Source: Archegozetes longisetosus (Eukaryota; Arthropoda; Arachnida; Sarcoptiformes; Trhypochthoniidae). From it: a stretch of DNA of 64,000 bases. The translations under genes were made by a program, and so were the position numbers. The stretch covers positions 9,622,001 through 9,686,000 of the forward strand of contig JAEMBT020000005.1 of NCBI GenBank assembly GCA_018873245.2. Direction: 5' to 3'. The notes below the pieces were generated by a model that saw nothing but the letters and a program-made list of their open reading frames with translations, did no database searches and had not been told where the DNA came from. Shown here piece by piece: positions 33,650 to 43,402 of this stretch. Every line of letters begins with the position of its first letter. Within the stretch, counting starts at the first letter, position 1.

Positions 33650-33790
33650 CTTACATACCATACATTACAAAGTAAGAGAGATTTCTTACATACTATACAG
33701 TACAAAGTAAGAGATGATTTCTTACATACTATAAGTACAGAGTAAGAGATTATTCTTACATAATTTACAGTACGAAGTAAGAAATAAGAC
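33650..33790 (+). repeat. Tandem repeat, ~4 copies of a ~45 bp unit
   Basis: The unit is TTCTTACATACTATACAGTA followed by CAAAGTAAGAGA, repeated about four times with small variations (AAAGTAAG, AGAGTAAG, CGAAGTAAG). It lies just 3' of the P-type element and includes the inverted words CTTAC and GTAAG in each unit. Confidence 0.8.
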
Positions 33791-34075
33791 TGTTCTTAAT
33801 AAGAAATCACCTCTGCTTTTATACTCTTTTTGATGTCCTAAACTTACTATATTTAGCTCAATAGAAAAAATTATTTTTACATCAAAATACTTGTAATTTA
33901 GGTAAACAATAAATAGTCAATTGGAAATTTATCTATACTGTAACTAAAAACTTAGGACACCTAAAAGATGTAACTACTATTTTTACTTTAAGATACATTT
34001 ACTTTATTATTATCATATCAAAAATAGATTAATATTTTACTCTAAATAAACATAAAAGCTAGATATTTTTCTATT

Positions 34076-36705
34076 TCACAATATGCATTCAGCTGCAATT
34101 TCTGATGGAAATAAATGAGTATTCTGTAGCTCATTATATGATTTGTATTCCAAAAAAATTGTATCATTTCTGAATGAATTGTCATTTTGTATCAAGTTAT
34201 TGGAGCAAATATCACATTTGTATTTATTTTTCATACTAGAAACTATAAAACCTGTTATATAAGTGTGAGTATTTTGAATTAAAGAATTCTCTAGATTTAA
34301 AGTCTCATTAATAGGAATTGAAGAATTTTGAATATTATGATCAATTAAGGAGCTGCTAAAAGTTTGGGTTTTATTTTCAATTTTATCTGATTTTTTATTA
34401 TGTGAGATATAAGAGAGAAGACAATCTGAATCCTAACTACAGTTGGACATTTCAGAAGCGGAACACATATCGTGTACAAGTAATACTTTGAAAGAAGATT
34501 TGAATTATCTGTAAGTCAAGCTATAAGAACATCCGCTTTTTCTCGCATAATACTGAACGAATGTTCCGCAATATCTTGATTTAAGTTTCGAGTTCTTAAG
34601 CTTTTAAGTTCAGTTCCGGACAATTCAACGCAAAGTTCCAATAGTGAATTAATTGATATTAAGAATCCATTTTTGAAAGGAGGGTCTTTAACAGGTTCAG
34701 AATTCCTTTTGTCAATTAATTTGAGGCCAGAAATAAACTTACGATAATCTTTCAGATAATTAAATGGCAAATTATCTTTTTTCAGTTGTACACGATACGG
34801 TTTCATGCTATTTTGGGCAACAGTGCTGTTTAAACAATCAAATATAATATCAAGCTTTTCAATGAATTCTGCTGTGAAAACTGAACTTTGACTCATAATT
34901 CCCTGAGAAACACAAAAATACAACGCAGAAGACACTGATCTACTTAAAACTTGATTAGCAAGCTTGACAGATTGTTTTGAAAAATTGTCTAGATATAAAT
35001 GTTGGTTAGTTATTTTCTTAATAATCTTGGATTACTTACTTTATCAATGTTATACAATGCTATTAAATGTTCTCATTTTGCGATTTTATTGCTATAAAAT
35101 TGAATATTATACTTTTCTAGATTATTACGAACTAATTTAATCAAATGACAGAAATCATAGAAAGTGAATATTTTGAAATTTTCATTAAAAATAAAGTAAG
35201 GCTTTTCTGAATTTACATGTAATAATTTGTTAAATATTCTCTGATTGGATGTTCCCATATCACAAACTACTAGCCTTACTTTGAAACCGATTTCAAACAA
35301 TTTAGGTAAATTATGTTCAAATAATTGAGTGTGAATTATTTCTGTTGGAGTTGCGTTTTTGGTAGTACTAAAATAAATGGGCATTTTGATTTTTCCGTTC
35401 AAACTTTTGATAAAATAAACTAGAGATACATTTGCAAATTGTGGTCTTCTCCCCTCTTCACCATAATCTACATACCCTTCAATCAAATCATCTTTTGGAC
35501 AATAATAAAGATTAGGTTTAAGTGAAATTTCGTCCCAGACAATCATTAATCTCTATCTTTCTCTTCTAAATTTGTGATTAATTTTTTGAGAGCTATTTCA
35601 ATATATTCAGAAAAACCTGGTTTTGCGATACTATTATCTAAATTTCTAAAGTGTTATATAACTCGGTAAATTGAAAAATTTCCTCATAAAACGGTAAGCT
35701 GTAGGACTCCTGTGATAGAAAACTGTACAAAAATTTTTCATTTTCACACTCCATGAACATTTTTTACGATTAAGAAAAATCCTTATTAATTGATACCTTA
35801 TAAATTCAATAACTATAGGATCGACATTTTCACTTACCTCTTTGATTGAATTAACAATTTAATCAAATTTAGATTTTGCAGACATTCTTCTTTTAACATT
35901 TTTTAAATCTAAACAAAATATAATTCTATTCAGAATTTGAAATATACGTATTTGAATTAGAATTTTACCTTAACTTAAAATTTGAAACAAGTTTTCGACA
36001 TTTTTTCAATTTTGATTTCAATAATTGAATTTCTGCTTTATATTTCTGTTCAGTAAAAGCAAAACGACTTCTCAAACTATCGATCATTTCATCTGATTCT
36101 ATAAAAATCGAAAGAATTATTTTCACTGAAAAACTCAGTAAATTTTTTATTTTTTCTCTTATTAAAATAGGGATTAATTGAGCGAAAATTGCTTCAAAAT
36201 AAATTCTCATTAATTCTGATTAATAATTTTTAAAGTTTGTTGAAATTCGAATTATATTCTTATTATTTGAATCAGAAATACCTTCGACTGAGTCTTTATT
36301 TGATTCAAAATTGACTGAATTTGTTTGATCGTAAGATATAGTTATTGAAGTATTAAGAATCGAATCCATTTTTAAAGTTGGAATCGCATTAAAGCAAAGT
36401 TTTATCTTTTTGAATGGGTTATTATATTTGAAGTCATCAAAATGTTGGGAACATATATATCGCTGACTTAATTTATTGAGTTCTTTGTTTAGAAATAATT
36501 TCGAAATCTCATCGTTTTCTCAAAACTCGACCCATTTTTGACACCTAAATAAATATTCATATGTAGATCATTAAAAATTATTTGAATTTATTTACCGTAA
36601 TTTTAAACTTTCATCATTGACTGGAAAACTATGGAATCGCAGATCAGAATTTGGTATTTTACTATTATTTGGACAATCATTAACAGAACATTTTCTAAGA
36701 CTCAT
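34076..36705 (-). pseudogene. P-element/THAP9-like transposase, decayed
   Basis: The start at 36705 opens a THAP zinc finger (C-x-V-x-x-C in KCSVNDCPN, then FHSFPVNDESLKL); after a 51 bp intron come CQKWVEF and YICSQHF, completing the C2CH motif. A coiled-coil region follows at about 36210-35965. Next is the RNase-H-like core with VWDEISLKPNLYY and VVCDMGTSNQRIF (two catalytic Asp candidates) at 35546-35073, then the insertion-domain and LNQDIAEHSFSIMR segment (third acid) at 34935-34516. The C-terminal tail has ITGFIVSSM and CDICSNN, ending at 34076. In-frame TGA codons sit at 36520-36522 inside the THAP domain and at 35073-35075, where the family expects Trp before EH. Other exon borders are not resolved. 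No P-type TIR was found. Confidence 0.75.
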
Positions 36706-37349
36706 TTTCAATAATAGTTTTATTTAATAATAAAATTTGATAAAAGTTCAAATAAATTAATATTAAATGAATTGAATGAAATGAATATTATATTTTAGAT
36801 TTTTATTCATATATTTATTGTATTTTATTTTCAATATTGTATTGTATTTTGCATTTTATTATGTTATATTTTGTTAGAGTTTCAAGTGTTAAATTGCGTC
36901 AGGTTTAATTTTATTAGATGTGTTGCCAGTTGTGTTAAAACTTTTTCAAATTTGCCGGTTATTAGTTTAAATGCTTTCGTATTAGTAACTGAATTCAATG
37001 CCATTTGGTGTCGCTCAAAAATGTGACGCCAGCCAAATAACATTATATGTAATATACTATTATACTTGGAGTTAGGGTCAGGAAGAACTCCAACTTGAAT
37101 TTCTAATCTATGGGCGGCTTTTACGGACCCTAACTCTCTTCCCCAAGTCATGCATGTTATGTCTTCAATATTAATGCTTTTTGTGTGAGTAAATGTGAAT
37201 GTTTTCGTCGAGTAAATGTTTGTTCGCCCATTTCTGTATTATGTCTCTTTTTCCTTGTCGGTATCTGTGTTTATCCACGTCCATTTTGCTTAAATTATGT
37301 TTGGTTTCTGAATTGTGTAATATAACCAGAATGAGGAAATGTGTTACGA
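36706..37349. other. Possible coding remnant upstream of the P relic
   Basis: On the minus strand two adjacent frames (DKHRYRQGKRDIIQKWANKH near 37200-37290, and KSINIEDITCMTWGRELGSV to 36882) could be one protein split by a frame change. The sequence is not repetitive. No family recognised and no start or splice signals could be fixed, so this is only a candidate relic. Confidence 0.3.
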
Positions 37350-37775
37350 AATCAAAGGTCAAAGGTCATGTGACAGAGTCAAGTGGGGTATTGATGGGCT
37401 CAGCTTCTCAAGCTGAGTCGAACGATATATGGGTTGAGGGGGTGGGATGGTTACTTTAACATTTTTAGTTCCCTAATCCTATGTATGACAAAAGATTGTT
37501 CCACTCTCTAAGTACCCCCAGACTTGGATCTGGAATTATGTGTAGAGTGTTAAAATGATCGAGGAGTGAAGTACTACTTGTATATAAAATTTGGTAAGCC
37601 TAGGGCTAGGTCCTAGGGACTTAGGCCCCACTTTGTCCTCTTTGGACCTAGAGCCCAAATTGTGGTATTGCTGAATCAGCTCGTCGAGATGAGTACAACG
37701 ATATATATATATATATTGAGGGGGTCGGGTCACTGGAAATACCCTGTCCCTGAATTGTATTATATAACCACAATT
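37350..37775 (-). repeat. Long inverted repeat, right arm
   Basis: Reverse complement of the left arm at 31445-31885, with the outer end again GGTTATATAATACAATTCAG when read on the minus strand. The arms face inward as terminal inverted repeats would. Frames over the arms are repeat shadows. Confidence 0.85.
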
Positions 37776-37961
37776 TTTAACCAATAATCGAGAAAGAGGA
37801 GTTATTTTTGTTAGGCAATAGTTGGGAGTGGGAATACTTTTGAATAAGTAATCCTGATTATGTCTGGTCCCTGTTTGTGATTTATGTTCATCTGTGGGAA
37901 AGTAAGGTTAAGGGTGTAGAAAAAGAATAAGTCAAAATTCCTTGCACTATTATGCCTAAGT

Positions 37962-38178
37962 TTAAATCAGGTTTGGCTTGGGTTACAACTTCGTAAAACC
38001 AGGTTTACCCATTTTCGAGGGGGTTAGGTCTCAGTGGCCAGAAGTGGTCAGGTTCGGGTTGGAAGTAGTCAAGTGCGGTATCAAAATGGTCAGCTCGGCG
38101 AACTGAATCCAATGATGTATTATACTTGGTGGTGGGGGTTCGGGAACCCCTTTAGACCCATTAGCTCGGATTTATCCC
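37962..38178 (+). repeat. Dispersed ~215 bp repeat, copy 2 (partner at 16369)
   Basis: Direct-orientation match to the copy at 16.4 kb; it lies about 190 bp outside the right arm of the long inverted repeat and 245 bp upstream of the AAA gene. Confidence 0.8.
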
Positions 38179-38421
38179 AGTTGCTTATTGCACTGGAAAT
38201 ATGAAACATTAAAATATAAGAGAAATCATGATTTGTAAACATTTAAAATCGCAATTGCATCTATAGTTACTTGATTATTGCTAAGGCGTTTAGCCATAGA
38301 CGATTAAAAAATTATAAGCTGTAGTATAGAATAAAAGCATAGATACTAGTCTAAAAATCTTTTTTACAATGATGTTGCGTTATAAATAGTTCTTTTAAGC
38401 ATACTTAGCTAAAATAGAAAA

Positions 38422-39992
38422 ATGGGGAACAGCAATAGAAGAATTAGTAGGAGAAACGCTCACACGGAAATACTTCCGCAGCCTGCTCGTTCAGAACCTT
38501 GTGACTTACCCCTACCTACGGCATATCAACGACCAGCACTATCACCATTAGTTTACAATTGGGAATCGGTAATTGGTCTAACAGATGCAAAAGAAGCAAT
38601 TGAGTCATCGTTTTTTCTTCCTCGAAAATTTCCTGATTTTTATGGATTACAAGATTTTAATAATCCAGTTAAATTCTTAAGCCAAACCAAGAGATGTCTT
38701 CCTTTTAGGGGCCCTCCAGGAACTGGCAAAACCATGCTTGCTAATGCTTTGGCAATTGCTCATGAAGCTGAATTTGTCTCATTTTCACCTGGTGACGTTA
38801 GCAAATGGGTGGGAGAAACAGAAAACGAAATTACGAATTTGTTTAATAAAGCAAAACATCTTAAAACAGTTATCTTCTTTGATGAAATAGATAGTTTTGG
38901 AACTATAAGGAAAGCATCTGATCCCCATTGGGCTCGAACACAAATCAACCAACTTTTGCAATCAATAGACGATTTTGGAAAGCATGTTAAAGTTGATTCA
39001 GTATTTATTGCTTGTATTAACATGTACGATAATTTGGATGATGCTTTACTGAGAAGATTTGATGCATATTTTGTGGCCTTCCAATCGTTAGTGAAAGGGT
39101 TGAAATGTTGAAATTTTATCTTAAGGACACTCGGTATGATTTGGATCAAGATCTGATAACAGATATTGCGTTAAGGGCTGAATATTTTTCGGGATCAGAT
39201 ATCCAGCGATTAGTGAGGACTGCAGCAATGGAACCGGCCAAGCAGTTACAAAGAAGTAATTACTTTATCAAAGACATCAGGACCGGGACATATAGACCAA
39301 GCTTGGTAAGAACTCCTGACGCTGAAGAGATGACAATAAAAGAGTTAGAGGCAAACAGTCTAGAGAGAGCGCGACCGGTAAATTATAACGACTTTATGGA
39401 AGCGTTTCAACAGAGCAAGTCCACAATTGATGACAAAACTTACCAAAAATATTTAAAATTGCGTTCGCAGAATATTGATGATGCTACTAATTCGAAGAAT
39501 GTTCAAGATCCGGAAGAAGAAATGGATTTTATATATAGCGCAAACGAATTTGATAGCTTTTACGTGACGACATCAAAACAACTTGGAAGATTCTGCCAGA
39601 TTTCGGCGAACAGTAACTCGATGATTGCTTCCGAATACCGTTTCTATTGTGGTATACCTCTATTGACTTTTCTTCTCCTCTTAATAATTAGTCCCACATT
39701 ATTGTATGCTTTATGGGTTGGATTAGCTATGTTTGCTTTTATAATTTTTCTGACATCTCATATTTGGCCACTTTACGAATATATTCAGAGTTTTAGACGC
39801 AAATAAAGGGATAATAAGAATTGGACCAAGTTCATGGATTCAATAATATTCATGGTATTGCTCACTTCGATGATGCTCTTTGGAAAGTTAACCGGAGAAC
39901 TTCCTTTGATCAATGTGACGTACTGGTTCGTTGATATTTTTCCAGCAACGTATTTTTTGTATAATCTTTTTATTCGAATTGCAGTACTTTAG
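38422..39992 (+). pseudogene. AAA-ATPase (VPS4/katanin-type) with membrane tail, two lesions
   Basis: Residues about 45-215 of the first frame form an AAA module: Walker A GPPGTGKT (97-104), pore loop SKWVGETE, Walker B VIFFDEID (150-157), sensor-1 Asn200 and Arg fingers in LLRRFD (211-212). The frame then breaks near 39082: a one-base loss moves the reading to LPIVSERVEMLKFYL, which continues the domain with an AAA lid (YFSGSDIQRLVRTAAMEPAK) and a VPS4-like DFMEAFQQSK helix. The C-terminus is unusual, with two hydrophobic helices (IPLLTFLLLLIISP and LWVGLAMFAFIIFLT) and a TAA at 39804-39806. Past it the same frame stays open for 61 codons with more hydrophobic sequence (MDSIIFMVLLTSMMLFG), ending at 39992. 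Intronless; AATAAA lies about 60 bp further on. It is either a young pseudogene or retrocopy, or a gene spoiled by assembly errors. Confidence 0.65.
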
Positions 39993-40620
39993 AAATTTTT
40001 CATGCTAAAGCGAAAATATAACGCACAGATTTAAGTAAAATTCATCAGAATAAATAAAGGTGTTTTCCACGTATACCGCTAGGTCTTCACCCTAGGCTGA
40101 CAAGCAAAATCTAGGTTGAAAGCCTAACGGCTTAGATTCCTTTAAGAGTAAAGCTTTGCCTTCAGCTTAGTTTTTTTCTTCAATTTCACTCATCATTACA
40201 ACGGTTGAAATATTATATTTTTTGATATTACTTTACTCTTCTGAATATATTATAAGCGAAAGCTAATCGGCTCATTTCAGCAATACAGTCTAAGAGATTA
40301 GAAAAATTTAATCGTAATATTAATACAAATAATTAGTAAATAAATACCTGTATGATCTTCATATTTGTTACAAAACAAACGCAATTCATATTGAGAGGTA
40401 ACTTCGTTGACTTACATGCGTTTAATAAGAAAAAAGTTCTGATAGTACCAATGGTACCAATAAACTGGATAGACCGGGGAAGGTTGAAAATTTTGAGGAC
40501 TGTGATTTACCTATTTCTTAACATTAATAAACCTAATATCTGCATAATGTTTCAATGCAAAGTTATAATTGAAAGTATCATATATCAACATTCCTAATAG
40601 CAACCTCCAATAGCTCAAAC
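39993..40620. other. 3' flank of AAA gene, no gene seen
   Basis: Contains AATAAA near 40050 and a CTAGG/CCTAG-rich patch (40078-40140). The open frame near 40352-40597 shows no recognisable protein character. Confidence 0.4.
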
Positions 40621-40626
40621 GAAAAA

Positions 40627-40930
40627 TGTCTGAATCAATGCAAACACAATCATATGATGCGAATTCGAATACCTGTACCGTTCCAAAAAGTAGAGCATTT
40701 AGATTTCTAGAATCTTTAGGCTATTAAGCCTAAACGATTTAACTCTAAATAATTTTTCTCAAAGGATGATTCTTAGCCTTAAAACTGAGAGATAAAAGCT
40801 CATAGAAAGGCGCAAAATATTAAAAGCTTCTATAAAAGACAAATACATGAATCTTCAGTCTATTGAGCAGCAAATAGACAATATAGATTCTGAAATATCA
40901 AGACTTGAAAGTCTCAAAGAAAGAGTCTGA
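40627..40930 (+). pseudogene. Possible small coiled-coil protein remnant
   Basis: A start gives a 36-residue frame (MSESMQTQSYDANSNTCTVP) ending in TAA; about 100 bp later the stretch KLIERRKILKASIKDKYMNL then QQIDNIDSEISRLESLKERV reads as a coiled coil and stops. They could be two exons or parts of one decayed gene. Support is composition only; no family known. Confidence 0.25.
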
Positions 40931-41439
40931 TAGTGAATCAGAAATGGATGTGAAATAAATTGAACATAAAATAATTTGCATAACCTTTCTTTTATGGTTT
41001 TGTTATCCATAGCTTACATAATTTTAATTGTTCTTAACCTGTTTAGTTAAAAACTTTCTAAGGGAATTGCTAACAATTGTTTTTTATGTGTTAAAGTAAA
41101 ATCTAATATGATTGTATCAAAACTACATTTACTGATAATTGATTCGACTATTTCCCCCAGAGTTCCTTCAACTTTTCTAGTATAATAATCTGTATCTGTT
41201 ACACTAAAATCCACTAAATCCTCTATTAGAATCTCCTAATACATATTTTAATCTAAGACGGATATTATTATCATTCTTATATGGTTCATAATTATTAACG
41301 ACATTGCCTATTCTTTCAATAAAACCCTCAGAATAAATCATTTTAAGGTATTTTAGCCTAAGGTGAAGACATAACAGTTTAAATTCTTTGCTAAAACAAT
41401 ACAAGAGGTATGATTTAATGCTGTCCAAGTATTTTTCAT
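40931..41439. other. Spacer, nothing recognised
   Basis: No supported feature. Confidence 0.45.
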
Positions 41440-42060
41440 TAATTTAGAGAGATACGAAAAGTACGAGTACGTAATGTCCTAGAATAGCATTAGCAGAACA
41501 TAATGATTTTAGGGGACTTTAGGTGATTTTCCGGAGTTTGGCTTAAATTCCATATTAAACGATATGAGAAGTTCACTTTTTAACGTTTTTTAATGGTTTT
41601 AGAGAGGTGGAAAAAAGTACGAATTCGTACTGTCCTAGCTTTCATTTCTTACTTTGGTTATATTTTTTACAGTTCTATTGTTTTAGGTGATAATTTCATA
41701 AATTTTAAATGGTTTTTATGAGTTTTATTTGATGGAAAATAGGTTTTTTGTTACTATTAGAAAAGCACGTACTCGTACTATTCGTAGTGTCCCAGTATTT
41801 CCATTGATTTTGTTGGTTTATTAGCTATTTTTGAGCGTTTACACCATTTTGACAAGTTTTTATGGAAATTCTGCTTTTTTCATGAATTTTAGAGATATAC
41901 GAAAAGTATGAGTTCGTAGTGTCCCAGGATCTCATAAATTTTTTGATCGGTTTTTAGGCTTTTATTGTCCATTTATTTGATGAAAATAGGCTATTTTTTA
42001 TTAATTCTAGAGCGGTACGAAGAGTACGAGTTCGTACTGTCCCAGAATCCTCATATATAC
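41440..42060 (+). repeat. Five-copy degenerate tandem repeat with palindromic core
   Basis: A core of about 40 bp occurs near 41450, 41600, 41755, 41888 and 42008, at spacings falling from about 150 to 120 bp. Its consensus is TTTTAGAGAG.TACGAAAAG then TACGAGTTCGTA.TGTCCCAG. The copy near 41625 contains the perfect 14 bp palindrome GTACGAATTCGTAC, and the last copy differs by one base. The sequences between cores share GGTTTTTA-type words but are otherwise diverged. No coding potential is seen; frames crossing it are chance. Confidence 0.75.
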
Positions 42061-43402
42061 ACTACTTTTAGGTTTTGCGATGTTGCAATTACCTCCAAAA
42101 ATGGACTTCCTCCTTTAGCACTTATTTTCAAAATTGATAGGCTTAACATATTATCTCATAATTTTACGAATCATACGCTAAAGTACTTAGAATGTAAATG
42201 TGAAAGTATCAAATCACTATATAATAGTGAACAGTAAATGTGTACTCCAAACAAGAATTGCTCAGAAATAGTGTTGTTCAGTTTACATATCCTATAAGTC
42301 GTTACCCTAATCTTTTATTGTCAATCATATTATGGAACAGGGAAAAAGTCGAAGAGCAATCCAGAAGAGCATGGAATTGGTCACCAAAGAGTTGCGAAGA
42401 GCAGCTGATAATAGTATCTTATCAGTTGTTTATTAATACATTTCAGTAGTATTATAATTGCTTTATGTCGATATTAACGCTGACTTATGTTTGTTTGTTT
42501 ATAATTTTAAAGTAAAAATAAGTTTTATGCAAAATTGACTTTCCATCCCGTTGTTTTACAATATTTAACTTGTGTTACTTGCGAGCATTATTGTGTTTCT
42601 TAAATTAAACCTAAAGCTTTAGGTTTAATATGATTTTATATCTTTTACATTACAATGCTTTTAAGAAGAATTTGACTTTAAAAGAAAGATTAACATGAAA
42701 GCTTGTACTGTTATGAACTTTTCAATACAAGTTTGTTTCAGTTTACAAGTTGTCTTTTCACTACTCTCTAGTCTAAACGATACTAACTTAAAGGAAGGCA
42801 TTCTTTAGAAAAAAAATAGTATAGTGGTTAAACATATATTCTATATTATTGTTTAGATCTATATTTATAAGCTCGCAATTGTTTTTCACACCCATCAACC
42901 GCGCTCATGGGTCGAGCTCCATGGAGCCGAGATTACTACCCAATGGAATTTTCATACATCTCAAAACTTATCTCAAGATAAGTGAGAATCTCATCAATTG
43001 AAAGATATTGAAAGTGTTGTTTAATTCTTTCTCCATAAAAGCTTGAAAACAAAATTCAAGTACTTGTCAAGTATTTCATATTGAAGTATCTCATTTTTTA
43101 AAATCATAAGTGCTTTTCAAGTATTTCATGTTGATATATCTCGCTTTTCTCAGGAAAATAATCCAAAGAACTTTTATTAAAGGATATAAGCTTATGAAAT
43201 TGAATGACATTCAGATGTTAACAATTACTCGATGAACATATTTAAATATTACAGATTGTTGACATTTTCATACTTTATATATGATTATTCAGAAAGATAA
43301 ACGTTGAGTACTAAATAATACACTTGGCAGATATCGATTTGTTACAAAAGAATCATTTTAAAGTCATCAAAAAAGGATTGTTCTATACTTCAAACAAATG
43401 AA
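42061..43402. other. Upstream region of the TEP gene
   Basis: No gene supported. Near 43050-43140 the words TCAAGTATTTCAT and TATCTC recur in two direct copies. A GC-richer hairpin-like CATGGGTCGAGCTCCATGGAG lies near 42910. Promoter elements cannot be singled out. Confidence 0.4.

Noticed and set aside
40352-40597. An 81-codon plus-strand frame downstream of the AAA gene
   Set aside because: No domain, signal or splice context; composition is like the surrounding AT-rich DNA.
41440-42060. CRISPR-like regularly spaced repeats
   Set aside because: Repeats are degenerate, spacing is 120-155 bp and drifting, and the context is eukaryotic; a tandem array explains it.
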